The notes: generated from the sequence alone by a model not told the origin. A stretch of DNA of 64,000 nt from Flavobacterium hercynium (GCF_002217285.1 NZ_MUGW01000018.1:45911-109910), one strand, 5' to 3'. Numbered from the stretch's first letter, positions 52,481 to 61,993 are shown. Translations and numbers: made by a program.

Positions 52481-53488
52481 TTACCATTTTATGATTGCAC
52501 TAGCCCAGGTAAATCCGCTACCAAAAGCAGCTAAGACAACAGTGTCTCCGGATTTAATTTTTCCTTGTTCCCAAGCTTCGGTTAAAGCGATTGGAATAGA
52601 GGCTGCTGTTGTGTTTCCGTATTTTTGAATATTGTTATGAACCTGATCGTCTGTTAATTTGAATTTATTTTGAATGAATTGTGAAATTCTCAAATTCGCC
52701 TGATGCGGAATTAACATATCGATATCTGAAACTTGCAATCCGTTTGCTTCAAGACCTTCATTGATTACCTCTGCAAAACGTACTACTGCATTTTTAAACA
52801 CAAATTGACCGTTCATATAAGGATAATAACTTTCGTCGTTAGGATCATTATCAGCTAAGATATCAGTCACCCAACGTGCTCCCATTCCTGGCGCCTGCAA
52901 AGCAAGTTCTTCTGCATGTTGTCCTTCTGAATGTAAATGCGTTGACAAAATTCCTTTTGTCAAATCTTCTTCACGGCTTAAAACTGCCGCTCCTGCTCCA
53001 TCTCCAAAAATTACAGAAACTCCACGTCCGCGTGTTGTCATGTCTAATCCTGTAGAATGTACCTCTGATCCAATTACCAATATGTTTTTATACATACCGG
53101 TTTTAATATATTGATCTGCAACTGAAATCGCATATACAAATCCTGAACACTGGTTTCTAACGTCTAATGCTCCAACAGTACGTAATCCTAAATCACGTTG
53201 TACTAAAACTCCAGGTCCTGGAAAATAGTAATCTGGACTTAATGTTGCGAAAACAACAAAATCAATATCTTCTTTGGCTACGCCAGAACGTTCTATTGCA
53301 ATTTTAGCTGCTTTTACTCCCATTGAAGTTGTGGTGTCTTCTCCACGAATAATATGTCTGCGTTCCTGAATACCTGTTCGCTCCTGAATCCACTCGTCAT
53401 TGGTATCAATAATTTTAGACAAATCGTCGTTGGTCACAACATTTGAAGGAACGTAATATCCTAAGCCCGCTATTTTTGAATGATACAT
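52481..53488 (-). CDS. fabH: 3-oxoacyl-ACP synthase III
   Basis: 335 residues. It condenses acetyl-CoA (or a branched acyl-CoA) with malonyl-ACP to start fatty acid synthesis. The catalytic triad is C114 (DVRNQCSGFVYA), H262 (IPHQANLRI) and N292 (GNTTAAS); the glycine-rich FGDGAGAAVL and C-terminal AAFGSGFTWASA are present. It is not next to plsX or rpmF as many fabH genes are, so the genome may carry another copy. Slightly longer than the E. coli enzyme (317). Confidence 0.93.
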   Translation of the reverse strand: MYHSKIAGLGYYVPSNVVTNDDLSKIIDTNDEWIQERTGIQERRHIIRGEDTTTSMGVKAAKIAIERSGVAKEDIDFVVFATLSPDYYFPGPGVLVQRDLGLRTVGALDVRNQCSGFVYAISVADQYIKTGMYKNILVIGSEVHSTGLDMTTRGRGVSVIFGDGAGAAVLSREEDLTKGILSTHLHSEGQHAEELALQAPGMGARWVTDILADNDPNDESYYPYMNGQFVFKNAVVRFAEVINEGLEANGLQVSDIDMLIPHQANLRISQFIQNKFKLTDDQVHNNIQKYGNTTAASIPIALTEAWEQGKIKSGDTVVLAAFGSGFTWASAIIKW

Positions 53489-53520
53489 ATTCTTTTATTA
53501 TTTATTAAAAAATTGGATTG

Positions 53521-53528
53521 CAAATCTA
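53521..53528 (-). promoter_or_regulatory. Promoter -7 box for fabH
   Basis: TAGATTTG on the minus strand, 32 bases before the ATG at 53488. TTTG occurs 24 bases further upstream. Confidence 0.5.
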
Positions 53529-53773
53529 CACATAGTTTAAAACATAAGTGTACAAATTACTATTTTTTTCGTTATTAGCAATTTAATATAACTTAATAAT
53601 ATCTTGTATTGAAATGATTTATCTAGCAAAAAATCAGTTATAGCATAAAAATCATAGAAAAATTTAAAAATGCTGCTTGATCAAAACTATTTATTGGCTG
53701 GAGAACTAAAACTACTTGCAAGCATTGCGCAAACAATATTGATGCAAGTGAATAATTACTATTCTCGTTTTTG

Positions 53774-54724
53774 TTATAAATAGTTTAGTCCCAGAAATAC
53801 TTCCTGATCAACTGGCAAATCGATTTCGCTTTCGAAGAAAACCAACTGCCTTTTGTAAACGGATTCGATTAAGTAATGATTTCCTCTAAAGTAGGTTCTT
53901 CTGATTTTTACTTTCAAATCTGATTCCTGTACCATTTTGAACTGATGCGGATATACTAAGGTTTTATGCGTTTCGTCTTCGTAAGGAAGCAAAAGGTTTG
54001 TCGCAATTTCATTTACTTCTCCAAATAGTGATGCTACATAACGTGTCTCAGGATTTTCGTAGATTTTAATCGGCTCATCTTTTACTATTATTTCACCACT
54101 TCGCATTACAATTGCCTGATCTGCAAATGATAATGCATCTGTACTATCATGTGTAGCGATAATACAGGTAATTTCTTTTTGTTTTAAATAACGGAATAAA
54201 TTACGTCGTAAAGCATTTTTACGAAAAGCATCTATTTGACTAAAGGGTTCGTCCAGCAAAATAACTTCCGGCTCAAGTGCCAAAACGCGTATTAAGGCAA
54301 CTCTTTGCTGTTGACCTCCACTTAAAAACTTAGCTTTAACATTCGAAAACTGTTCCATTTCGACCATTTCCAAAAGTTCCTGAACTCGAAGTTTTTTCAT
54401 ATTGGCAAAACCATTAGAAAGAAACTTCCCAACATTTTCAGCCACTGTTTCGAAAGGAGATAAGTCAAAATCCTGTGCCAGATATTTCATATATGGCATT
54501 CCGGGAATCAAATTATATTTAGGACCCAAAACCGGTTTTCCCTGATATGAAATATGACCTTCATTTAGATCATACAAACCATACATTAGTTTCAGCAACG
54601 TGCTTTTTCCACAACCGCTTTCTCCAATAATGGCAATATTCTGACCTTTCTCTACAGAAAAAGTCAAATTTTTAATAACTGGTGTATCTGTATACGAAAA
54701 GGAAATGTTGTTAATATCAAGCAT
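53774..54724 (-). CDS. ABC transporter ATP-binding protein, PotA/FbpC-like
   Basis: 316 residues. Walker A GESGCGKST (34-42), signature LSGGQQQ (134-140), Walker B VILLDEPFSQID and the H-loop ATHDS are all intact, so it should hydrolyse ATP. A C-terminal extension (about 230-316) with beta strands (KVKIRRTYFRGNHYLIESVY) resembles the TOBE-like domain of polyamine, iron and sugar importers. No permease or binding protein gene is adjacent, so its partners are encoded elsewhere. It has its own promoter box at 54743. Confidence 0.9.
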   Translation of the reverse strand: MLDINNISFSYTDTPVIKNLTFSVEKGQNIAIIGESGCGKSTLLKLMYGLYDLNEGHISYQGKPVLGPKYNLIPGMPYMKYLAQDFDLSPFETVAENVGKFLSNGFANMKKLRVQELLEMVEMEQFSNVKAKFLSGGQQQRVALIRVLALEPEVILLDEPFSQIDAFRKNALRRNLFRYLKQKEITCIIATHDSTDALSFADQAIVMRSGEIIVKDEPIKIYENPETRYVASLFGEVNEIATNLLLPYEDETHKTLVYPHQFKMVQESDLKVKIRRTYFRGNHYLIESVYKRQLVFFESEIDLPVDQEVFLGLNYL

Positions 54725-54742
54725 GTGTTATAATTGAGAGTT

Positions 54743-54750
54743 CAAATTTA
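54743..54750 (-). promoter_or_regulatory. Promoter -7 box for the ABC ATPase gene
   Basis: TAAATTTG on the minus strand, 18 bases before the ATG at 54724. Confidence 0.5.
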
Positions 54751-54771
54751 CGATCTTTAATTTCGAAAGTC

Positions 54772-54806
54772 AAAAAAAAAGCTGCTTCAATTAAGAAACA
54801 GCTTTT
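54772..54806 (-). terminator. Terminator after the OmpA-family gene
   Basis: Stem AAAAGCTG / CAGCTTTT with a 14-base loop; nine A at the left make the T tail. Confidence 0.75.
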
Positions 54807-54830
54807 AAGATATTTTATTGCGTTTTGAAA

Positions 54831-55526
54831 CTATTTAGCAGCTTCTGTTTTTGCATCATTTACCATTTTGTCATTTGCAGTAATAGAGAATTCTACACGA
54901 CGGTTTTGAGCTCTTCCTTCTGGAGTATCATTTGTAGCAATTGGATCTACTATTCCTAAACCTGAAGTTTTGAAACGGCTGGATTTTAATCCTTTTGAAA
55001 CTAAGTAAGATTGCACAGAAGCAGCTCTTTGTCCTGAAAGTGTTAAGTTGTACTCTGGTTTTCCAGTGTTATCTGTATATCCAAAAATTTGAATATCTGT
55101 ATCTCCGTACTCATTAAACACAGGAACTAATTTATCTAAATTTGTTTTTGCCTGAGGTGTTAATGTTGATTTGTTAGTATCAAAACGAACAGCATTTTCA
55201 TTTAAAGTTAAGTGAATTCCTTCTCCAACTCTTTCTACAGAAGCTCCTGGTAAAGCCTGATCGATTTGACGAGCTTGCTTATCCATTTTGTTTCCAATAA
55301 GTGCTCCGGTTCCACCACCTACAGCAGCTCCAATTGCAGCTCCTAAAGCAGCGTTACCACCTTTTCCTAAGTTGTTTCCAAGTACAGCTCCAAGAAGACC
55401 ACCTGCAACAACTCCGATTCCAGCACCTTTTTGAGTGTTATTTGCGTTTTTTACTGATTCACAGCTTGTAAAAAAGCTTGTTACTACTAGTAAAGTGCTT
55501 AAAGTTAAAACGGTTATTTTTTTCAT
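54831..55526 (-). CDS. OmpA-family lipoprotein with glycine zipper
   Basis: 231 residues. Lipobox VVTSFFTSCES (Cys about 23). Residues about 36-85 are a glycine-zipper (GAGIGVVAGGLLGAVLGNNL, AALGAAIGAAVGGGTGALIG) and the C-terminal OmpA domain (about 105-215) has FDTNKSTLTPQAKTNLDKL, IFGYTDNTGKPEYN, LSGQRAASV and RAQNRRVEFSI, the peptidoglycan-binding core. It should link the outer membrane with the wall. Cotranscribed with the lipocalin-like gene upstream (17 bases apart). Confidence 0.92.
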   Translation of the reverse strand: MKKITVLTLSTLLVVTSFFTSCESVKNANNTQKGAGIGVVAGGLLGAVLGNNLGKGGNAALGAAIGAAVGGGTGALIGNKMDKQARQIDQALPGASVERVGEGIHLTLNENAVRFDTNKSTLTPQAKTNLDKLVPVFNEYGDTDIQIFGYTDNTGKPEYNLTLSGQRAASVQSYLVSKGLKSSRFKTSGLGIVDPIATNDTPEGRAQNRRVEFSITANDKMVNDAKTEAAK

Positions 55527-55543
55527 GTTATATTTTTTTAATA

Positions 55544-56041
55544 TTAGTTAGCTCTTTGAAATTGGTAGGTTACATCTTTAGTCTGACCACCAACTGAAAT
55601 GTTATCAATTAATTGAAAAGAATTTTCAGTTAGATTAGCCACTTTAAGTAAATAACCTTCTCTAACTCTTTTCGCTTTTGTTCCAGCTTCAACAACTTTA
55701 AGAACAAAAAGACCTTGATTGTTGATACTCCAAACGATTGGTGAAGAAAATGCAGTACAGCTTGAAGAATTTAAAGCCATTTCACCTTTATTGTTGTTTG
55801 AAATAAACTTCCATGAACTATTAATAAAACATTTTGAATCTGCAAGATCAAAAGAATTCACTTTGATATAATCTGAACCTGGATATGTTACATTGGTAAT
55901 AACCCAATTTCCTTTGATAGCGACTTGACTTGGACGATCAAGTTTTGTAGAAAGCGGTTCCTGCGTTGTAGCAGTTGTCGAAGCTGATTTACACGCAAAA
56001 AACATCACGGAAACCATGCAAATGAAAATTATTTTCTTCAT
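55544..56041 (-). CDS. Lipocalin-like lipoprotein
   Basis: 165 residues from the ATG at 56041 (MKKIIFICM); longer readings lack a signal peptide at the proper place. Lipobox VMFFACKS (Cys16). The mature part is a short lipocalin-like barrel: IKGNWVITNVTYPG, CFINSSWKFISNNNKGEM, VWSINNQGLFVLKVV, YLLKVANLTENSFQLID. The gene precedes the OmpA-family gene in one unit, so both probably serve the outer membrane. The ligand is unknown. Confidence 0.8.
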   Translation of the reverse strand: MKKIIFICMVSVMFFACKSASTTATTQEPLSTKLDRPSQVAIKGNWVITNVTYPGSDYIKVNSFDLADSKCFINSSWKFISNNNKGEMALNSSSCTAFSSPIVWSINNQGLFVLKVVEAGTKAKRVREGYLLKVANLTENSFQLIDNISVGGQTKDVTYQFQRAN

Positions 56042-56094
56042 TGTATACTTTTTTTTTAAGTTAGATCTTACTTTATTTAATAGTAATTTGTATA

Positions 56095-56102
56095 CAAAGA
56101 TA
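56095..56102 (-). promoter_or_regulatory. Promoter -7 box for the lipocalin/OmpA unit
   Basis: TATCTTTG on the minus strand, 53 bases before the ATG at 56041. Confidence 0.5.
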
Positions 56103-56246
56103 CAATTCAAAGAAATATGTTTTATTCTAAAATCCGATTATTTTCTTTCAAAATTAACACTTACGACATTTTGTCATTATAAAAACAATTGGTATTCTAT
56201 TTGAAGAAATGAGAATCATCACTTTAAACTAAAAAATTAATAAAAT

Positions 56247-58130
56247 ATGACAACAGGTAAAATTAATGTTTCGGTTGAAAACATCTTTCCCTTAATCAAA
56301 AAATTCTTATACAGCGATCACGAAATTTTCTTGCGTGAGCTTGTTTCTAATGGAACAGATGCTACTTTAAAGCTAAAACACCTTATTAGTATAGGAGAAG
56401 CTAAAGTTGAATATGGAAATCCGGTTATCGAAATTAAAGTTGATAAAGAAGGAAAAAAAATTCACATTATCGACCAAGGTTTAGGTATGACGGCTGATGA
56501 AGTAGAAAAATACATCAATCAGGTTGCTTTTTCAGGTGCTGAAGAATTCCTTGACAAATACAAAGATTCTGCAAAGGATTCTGGAATCATTGGTCATTTT
56601 GGTCTTGGTTTCTATTCTGCTTTTATGGTTGCTGAAAAAGTAGAAATCATTACTAAATCATATAAAGATGAACCAGCTGCACACTGGACATGTGACGGAA
56701 GCCCTGAATTTACTTTAGAGCCAGCTGACAAAACTTCACGTGGTACTGAAATCATCTTGCACGTTGCTGAAGATTCACTTGAATTTTTAGATGATTCTAA
56801 AATTGGAGGTTTATTAAACAAATACAATAAATTCATGCCTATTCCGATTAAATTCGGAACTAAAACAGAAACACTTCCTAAACCGGAAGATGCTCCTGAA
56901 GATTACGTGAATGAAACTTTTGAAGTAGACAATATCATCAATAATCCAAATCCGGCTTGGACAAAACAGCCAACTGAATTATCTGATGAAGACTATAAAA
57001 ATTTCTACAGAGAATTGTATCCAATGCAATTTGAAGAGCCTTTGTTCAACATTCACCTAAATGTAGATTATCCTTTTAACTTAACCGGAATTTTATATTT
57101 CCCTAAGTTAGGAACGGACATGCAAATTCAAAAAGATAAAATTCAATTGTACCAAAACCAAGTTTACGTTACGGATAACGTAGAAGGAATTGTACCTGAA
57201 TTTTTAACAATGTTAAAAGGTGTTATCGATTCACCGGACATTCCATTAAACGTATCTCGTTCTGGTCTTCAGGCTGATGGTGCCGTTAAGAAAATCTCTA
57301 ACTACATTACTCGTAAAGTAGCAGATAAATTAAAAGCATTGTTCAATGAAAATCGTGCAGATTTTGAGCAAAAATGGAATGACATTAAAATTGTTTTGGA
57401 GTATGGAATGTTATCCGAAGATAAATTCTACGAAAAAGCAGGTGCATTCGTTTTATACCCAACAGTTGACGACACTTACTTTACTCTTGAAGAATTAAAA
57501 GAAAAACTAAAAGACAACCAAACAGATAAAGACGGAAAACTGGTTGTTCTTTACGCAGGAAACAAAGAAGCACAACACTCGTATATCGAAACTGCAAAAG
57601 CTAAAGGTTACGAAGTATTGCTTTTAGATTCGCCAATTATTTCACATTTAATTCAAAAAATTGAAGGTGACAACAGCGGATTAACTTTTGTTCGTGTAGA
57701 CTCTGATCATATCGACAACATAATCAAGAAGGAAGAAAACACAATTTCTAAATTATCTGATGAAGAAAAAGAAACACTAAAAACTTCACTTGAAAGCTAT
57801 ATTCCAAAAGCATATAGTGTACAACTGGAAGCTATGGATAGCCAAGCTGCTCCATTTATTATTACGCAGCCAGAATTTATGCGTAGAATGAAAGAAATGA
57901 GCCAGTCTGGTGGTGGTGGAATGTTTGGAATGGGGAATATGCCGGAAATGTACAATTTGATTGTAAATACAAATTCTGATTTGGCAACAAGCATTTTGAA
58001 CACAGAAGATAAAACACATCAGGAACATTTAGTAAAACAAGCTTTGGACTTAGCTAAATTATCGCAAAACCTTTTAAAAGGAGAAGCTTTAACTGCTTTT
58101 GTAAAAAGAAGTTTTGAAATGATTAAGTAA
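56247..58130 (+). CDS. htpG: Molecular chaperone HtpG (Hsp90)
   Basis: 627 residues. The N-terminal ATPase domain has ELVSNGTDATLKL (E and N of the Bergerat fold; ELISNASDA in most homologues), DQGLGMTADEV and GHFGLGFYSAFMV. The middle domain carries LNVSRSGLQ (catalytic Arg region), and the C-terminal dimerisation domain holds a glycine-rich stretch (SGGGGMFGMGNM). It folds and remodels client proteins in the cytoplasm. A strong terminator follows. I see no heat-shock operator upstream. Confidence 0.97.
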   Translation: MTTGKINVSVENIFPLIKKFLYSDHEIFLRELVSNGTDATLKLKHLISIGEAKVEYGNPVIEIKVDKEGKKIHIIDQGLGMTADEVEKYINQVAFSGAEEFLDKYKDSAKDSGIIGHFGLGFYSAFMVAEKVEIITKSYKDEPAAHWTCDGSPEFTLEPADKTSRGTEIILHVAEDSLEFLDDSKIGGLLNKYNKFMPIPIKFGTKTETLPKPEDAPEDYVNETFEVDNIINNPNPAWTKQPTELSDEDYKNFYRELYPMQFEEPLFNIHLNVDYPFNLTGILYFPKLGTDMQIQKDKIQLYQNQVYVTDNVEGIVPEFLTMLKGVIDSPDIPLNVSRSGLQADGAVKKISNYITRKVADKLKALFNENRADFEQKWNDIKIVLEYGMLSEDKFYEKAGAFVLYPTVDDTYFTLEELKEKLKDNQTDKDGKLVVLYAGNKEAQHSYIETAKAKGYEVLLLDSPIISHLIQKIEGDNSGLTFVRVDSDHIDNIIKKEENTISKLSDEEKETLKTSLESYIPKAYSVQLEAMDSQAAPFIITQPEFMRRMKEMSQSGGGGMFGMGNMPEMYNLIVNTNSDLATSILNTEDKTHQEHLVKQALDLAKLSQNLLKGEALTAFVKRSFEMIK

Positions 58131-58154
58131 TATTTTTACAAAAAAAATATCTTG

Positions 58155-58188
58155 AAAATCCTGTAAGCTCAGCTTACAGGATTTTTTT
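58155..58188 (+). terminator. Terminator after htpG
   Basis: Stem AAATCCTGTAAGC / GCTTACAGGATTT with a minimal loop, then a T run. Confidence 0.85.
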
Positions 58189-58324
58189 ATTGACCTCATT
58201 TTCTTTTACTTAAAATTGTTTTTCACAGCTCTTTAAAACCCTGATTTATTTTTAATAAAATTCAAACCCTTACCCCTTCACATTCAAACTATTTTCTTTA
58301 TTTTGCAGCAAAATCTAAAAACCA

Positions 58325-59041
58325 ATGAAAAAATCAATTATTGCTTTTGTTACTCTTGCTGTATTAGCTTCTTGTAGCAAAAAAGAATCTACCGACAGTG
58401 TACACCTGACTGGAAATATAAAAGGATTAAAAAACGGAACATTGTATATTCAACGTGTTGTTGATACTGCACTTGTAGCGATTGACTCTATCAAAATCGA
58501 CGGAAATTCTACTTTTGAAACGGACATCAAATTAGAATCTCCTGAAATGCTTTACTTGTTTCTAGACCGTGGAGTTACAAATTCACTAGATAACAATATA
58601 TTGTTTTTTGCAGAACCTGGAAATGTAAATATCGACACCAATTTAGACAACTTTATTTATGGTGCAAAAATTACAGGATCTAAGAACCAGGAATTGTACG
58701 AAGAGTACAAAAAAATAAACAGCCGTTTTAACGAAGAGAACCTTAACATGGTAGAATCAAAGTTTAATGCTGTAAAAAGACAAGACCAAAAAGCTGTTGA
58801 CAGTATTCAGGCAAAACAAGACTCTAATACGAAGAGAAAATATTTGTTTGCTACGAACTTTGCCATTAACCACAAAGATCATGAAATAGCACCTTATATT
58901 GCTTTAGCTGAGATCTACGATATCAACGTAAAATTCCTGGATACTATTCACAAATCAATGACACCAAAAATAGCACAATCTCTTTACGGAAAAAAGCTAA
59001 CTAAATACATTGAGGAAATTAAAAAAGAAGAAAATAAGTAA
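58325..59041 (+). CDS. DUF4369 lipoprotein
   Basis: 238 residues. Lipobox LAVLASCSK (Cys17). The DUF4369 domain (about 25-125) is a beta sandwich: VHLTGNIKGLKNGTLYIQRV, VAIDSIKIDGNSTFETDI, LYLFLDRGVTNS and ILFFAEPGNVNIDTNLDNFI. The helical C-terminal half lacks the thioredoxin domain that often follows DUF4369 in longer Bacteroidota proteins. The protein should sit in the periplasm or outer membrane. Role unknown. Confidence 0.85.
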   Translation: MKKSIIAFVTLAVLASCSKKESTDSVHLTGNIKGLKNGTLYIQRVVDTALVAIDSIKIDGNSTFETDIKLESPEMLYLFLDRGVTNSLDNNILFFAEPGNVNIDTNLDNFIYGAKITGSKNQELYEEYKKINSRFNEENLNMVESKFNAVKRQDQKAVDSIQAKQDSNTKRKYLFATNFAINHKDHEIAPYIALAEIYDINVKFLDTIHKSMTPKIAQSLYGKKLTKYIEEIKKEENK

Positions 59042-59066
59042 GCATTTTACAACTTCTACTCAACAT

Positions 59067-59102
59067 AAAAAAAGGATCCTGAAAAACTCAGGGTCCTTTT
59101 TT
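59067..59102. terminator. Bidirectional terminator after the DUF4369 gene
   Basis: Stem AAAGGATCCTGA / TCAGGGTCCTTT (one G-T pair) with a 5-base loop and T tail on both strands. A nearly identical hairpin lies at 61487. Confidence 0.85.
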
Positions 59103-59142
59103 GTATACTAATAGAATGCTTAATCTACAAATCTTTTCATTT

Positions 59143-59532
59143 TTACTCTATTTGAAAACCTGGCACAACTTTAATATATTCTACCGCTACACCATTCTTT
59201 CGCACCAAAAAAATCACATATTTACCAAATAAACCTGCAATTTCATAATCATGCAACTTCTTTTTGCTATCAAAGAATTGAGAAGAGCGCACAAATTTCT
59301 TTAAACATCTTAATTTTGTATTTTTAAGATTATCAAAACGCTGCTCCTCCTTGAAAAAAAACGCCCCTTGATCTCCGTCATGACTATCAGCCAAATAATA
59401 TGTTTCTGGAATCTCAGTAAAAGTTTTAATATACTTTTGATCATACTTAAAAAACAGCGTATCTTTTTTTGTTTCCTGAGCACTTAACGAAATAAAAAAC
59501 AGCGCAAATAACGCAAATATAATTGCTCTCAT
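59143..59532 (-). CDS. Small secreted protein, partner of the ferredoxin-like lipoprotein
   Basis: 129 residues with a signal peptide (MRAIIFALFALFFISLSAQ). The mature 110 residues (KKDTLFFKYDQKYIKTFTE, TYYLADSHDGDQGAFFFKEE, IAGLFGKYVIFLVRKNG) are not recognised. It begins 18 bases after the stop of the ferredoxin-like/HEXXH protein gene, so both are on the same transcript. Its size and export suggest a binding partner or inhibitor of that protein; this is inference only. Confidence 0.65.
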   Translation of the reverse strand: MRAIIFALFALFFISLSAQETKKDTLFFKYDQKYIKTFTEIPETYYLADSHDGDQGAFFFKEEQRFDNLKNTKLRCLKKFVRSSQFFDSKKKLHDYEIAGLFGKYVIFLVRKNGVAVEYIKVVPGFQIE

Positions 59533-59550
59533 ATCAAACTTGATTTTATA

Positions 59551-61188
59551 TTAATTAGAACAAGGCACTGTTTTACCTAATTGATTTGCTCTTACAGACA
59601 TTCTTTGTATTTCATCTTTCTCTACTTGAGATAAATCTACCCAAGCCTTAACATCATTATCTTTTAAGCCATTCCATGCCAAAGCTCTGTAAAACGAATC
59701 TGTTGGTTCTTCTCCAAAATTCCTTACATATGCATTATAATCATTAGTTAATACATTTTTATGAAACTCCTTTAAAGCAGTAGTCATACTATTTAAATAT
59801 AAGTTTGCCATATTATTGTGGTCATTTCCATATTTATCATACACCTCTTTAAAATCAGATGCTCTATTCCCTATGTCATTAGATTTTGTTAACAACTTCC
59901 TGTAAATATCCGCATGAATATATTCATGCAAAATTGTTCTTGTAGCCTCAAGAGCAGAATGTTCATTTGTTCTTGATGTACTTATTTGAATAGTTATCAC
60001 TTTAGTATTAATTACATGAATTGTTTGCCCATTAATCTCCCTAGCAACGCCATTTTTAACACTAGTTATTTTATCTCTAGAAACAATTACAATGTCAAAC
60101 TCAGATTTACCTTGAAAATTAGCTAATAATTTTTGCACAAAAGAATTTCCTTGTTTATTTAACAAAGTATTTAAACAATTTTCTTTTCCCTTTAGCTGAT
60201 CAATAATTTGATAAGGACTCGGTGCACTGATCGAACCACCATTATAATAAACTACACCTACACCACTCCAGCCAATATTTACAACAGGATTTGTATAATT
60301 GTTATTTACTACCACTGGATTTAGATTGATACCTCCTCCTCCGCAACCTTGATCACTCAACTTATCCTCCTGATGTGTCAAAATAACGCAGTCTGATGTT
60401 GGATATGCCACTGACAACAAAACAAAACCACACATCATTTGGTCATCATCTAAAAAAGATTGATCACTTTGATCTACAGAACCAGATTTCAAAATTGCCG
60501 CATCAGAAGAACAAGCTCCTACTCTACAAGAGTAAGGCAAATGTATACCTTGTTCCTCAGCTTGATCTAATATATATTTATCATCAGGACATGCTATCGT
60601 ATATTCTCCAGAAGGAGTCAATAAAGTCACTTTATAACTAGCCATCATTTTTGAAGTAATACTATTATTTGTCTTGCCTAACTTCTTTTTTACATAGCTA
60701 GCTTTTAAATCCTTACTTAATTTATTCTGAAAATAAATATATTTATTTAAAATATGTTCTGCATCTTCACCTTTAATAAAATCTAAAATTGCATTTTTAC
60801 GTAAAGTATAACTGATTTTTTGAGATTCTTCATTATCAAATTTATCAAAAAGCTTCTTACGGCTTAATTCCATCATTTTATAAACAAGTAGCTCACTGTT
60901 TTTGTCCGATAATTTATAATCTAGTTTTTTAGCAGTACCTAAACTAATTAAATTTTGCTCTTTTTGACTAATTAAAACTTCCTGATCTTCAATTATATTA
61001 TTTTCGACATTATCCAGTACTTTATTAAAAATTGCAATAGCATTACTTAATGCATGTAGGGTATTATGATCTGGAGCAGCTGCCTCTGAATTTTGAACAG
61101 CATTCTTTTCGCTGTCACAGCTAGTTAGCACTAATAAAATTACTACTGAGACAATTACGTGTTTCAACGACGATTTAATTTTTTTCAT
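59551..61188 (-). CDS. Lipoprotein with degenerate plant-type ferredoxin domain and HEXXH motif
   Basis: 545 residues. Lipobox VLTSC (Cys24). Residues about 40-180 are helical. Residues 183-280 copy a plant-type [2Fe-2S] ferredoxin ([59 protein letters not shown]). Of the four cluster cysteines (CX4CX2C...C) only C221 and C226 remain; the third is Asp229 and the fourth Ser259, so a normal cluster cannot form. After a Gly/Asn-rich linker, about 335-500 form a domain with HEYIHADIY (421-429), a zincin-type metalloprotease motif. Related domains appear fused to other modules in Bacteroidota. Export as a lipoprotein makes electron transfer unlikely. Confidence 0.75.
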   Translation of the reverse strand: MKKIKSSLKHVIVSVVILLVLTSCDSEKNAVQNSEAAAPDHNTLHALSNAIAIFNKVLDNVENNIIEDQEVLISQKEQNLISLGTAKKLDYKLSDKNSELLVYKMMELSRKKLFDKFDNEESQKISYTLRKNAILDFIKGEDAEHILNKYIYFQNKLSKDLKASYVKKKLGKTNNSITSKMMASYKVTLLTPSGEYTIACPDDKYILDQAEEQGIHLPYSCRVGACSSDAAILKSGSVDQSDQSFLDDDQMMCGFVLLSVAYPTSDCVILTHQEDKLSDQGCGGGGINLNPVVVNNNYTNPVVNIGWSGVGVVYYNGGSISAPSPYQIIDQLKGKENCLNTLLNKQGNSFVQKLLANFQGKSEFDIVIVSRDKITSVKNGVAREINGQTIHVINTKVITIQISTSRTNEHSALEATRTILHEYIHADIYRKLLTKSNDIGNRASDFKEVYDKYGNDHNNMANLYLNSMTTALKEFHKNVLTNDYNAYVRNFGEEPTDSFYRALAWNGLKDNDVKAWVDLSQVEKDEIQRMSVRANQLGKTVPCSN

Positions 61189-61342
61189 TTAGTTACGATA
61201 AATAATTACTCTTTTGACATTCAAACAATAATCAACTAAAGCATTTTACTGCTCTAGCTTATTATTTATTCTAATATAAAAGCAGAGATTAATAAAGCAC
61301 GAAAATCAACCTTATTAAACATTATACTACATTTTTATGCTG

Positions 61343-61350
61343 CAAATATA
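61343..61350 (-). promoter_or_regulatory. Possible promoter -7 box for the ferredoxin-like lipoprotein operon
   Basis: TATATTTG on the minus strand; a leader of about 150 bases would result. Confidence 0.4.
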
Positions 61351-61486
61351 CATATGTAAACTAATCTTAAAATTAAAAAAACATTAGAATATGTAAAAAT
61401 AAACCTATAATAGGTAGTGATCAATCACTTACATCTTTTTATTTTATATAAAAAAACAAATAAACTTTTTATAACTTATATTAAAC

Positions 61487-61524
61487 ACAAAAAAGGATCC
61501 TGAAAAACTCAGGATCCTTTTTTT
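61487..61524 (-). terminator. Terminator after the DUF5362 gene
   Basis: Stem AAAAGGATCCTGA / TCAGGATCCTTTT with a 5-base loop; direct near copy of 59067-59102. Confidence 0.85.
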
Positions 61525-61537
61525 TGCCGTTACATAT

Positions 61538-61993
61538 TTATCGAGAAGAAATTATGATTAAGAATGCTAATATCAAGAAACCATATAATATCATTATTGA
61601 AAGCATTAAGATCCCAATATACTTAAAATGTGATTTTAGATATTGAAAAGAAGTTAAGAGTGCCCCTGAATCAGAATCTTCTAAAGCTTTTTTAGTATTC
61701 TTAGAAAATTTATACAATGCCAACACTGGAAAATAAAAAAGCGCAGCAATAACAAAGTAGCAAAAACAGGTAAAGATTCCATAAAGCTCACCTGCAATCG
61801 TTCTTATTATTCGATCATCAGACATAGCAAATAGGGTTACACCTAAAATAAAGGAGATGGCAAGCGTTATACCAATACCTATAAATCCGACAATAGCCAA
61901 AAAATTAGCCCATTTTGCAGCATCCGCTAAAAACTGTTTTGCAGATTGATCGAGCTGCAACTCAAAATTGTTTACTTCTAAAGTTTCTTTCAT
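61538..61993 (-). CDS. DUF5362 membrane protein
   Basis: 151 residues. A polar N-terminus (LDQSAKQFLADAAKWANFL) is followed by four hydrophobic segments: about 30-52 (VGFIGIGITLAISFILGVTL), about 72-95, and near the C-terminus (YIGILMLSIMILYGFLILAF). The motif SFQYLKSHFKYIGIL before the last helix is the usual DUF5362 element. The family has no known function. The start is ATG at 61993 and a long AT-rich gap separates it from the HTH genes. Confidence 0.8.
   Translation of the reverse strand: MKETLEVNNFELQLDQSAKQFLADAAKWANFLAIVGFIGIGITLAISFILGVTLFAMSDDRIIRTIAGELYGIFTCFCYFVIAALFYFPVLALYKFSKNTKKALEDSDSGALLTSFQYLKSHFKYIGILMLSIMILYGFLILAFLIIISSR

Larger units (their letters stand above)
61189..61537. 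other. Intergenic region before the ferredoxin-like lipoprotein
   Basis: 349 bases, AT-rich. It holds the promoter box at 61343 and, at its right end, the terminator at 61487. The 150-base leader between the box and the ATG shows no structure I can support. Confidence 0.5.

Noticed and set aside
53670..53783. Small 37-codon frame between fabH and the ABC gene
   Set aside because: It overlaps the 3' end of the ABC gene on the other strand, has no promoter and no recognisable product.
53774..54724. ABC ATPase as part of a local transporter operon
   Set aside because: Neighbouring genes encode no permease or binding protein, and both sides have their own promoter or terminator.
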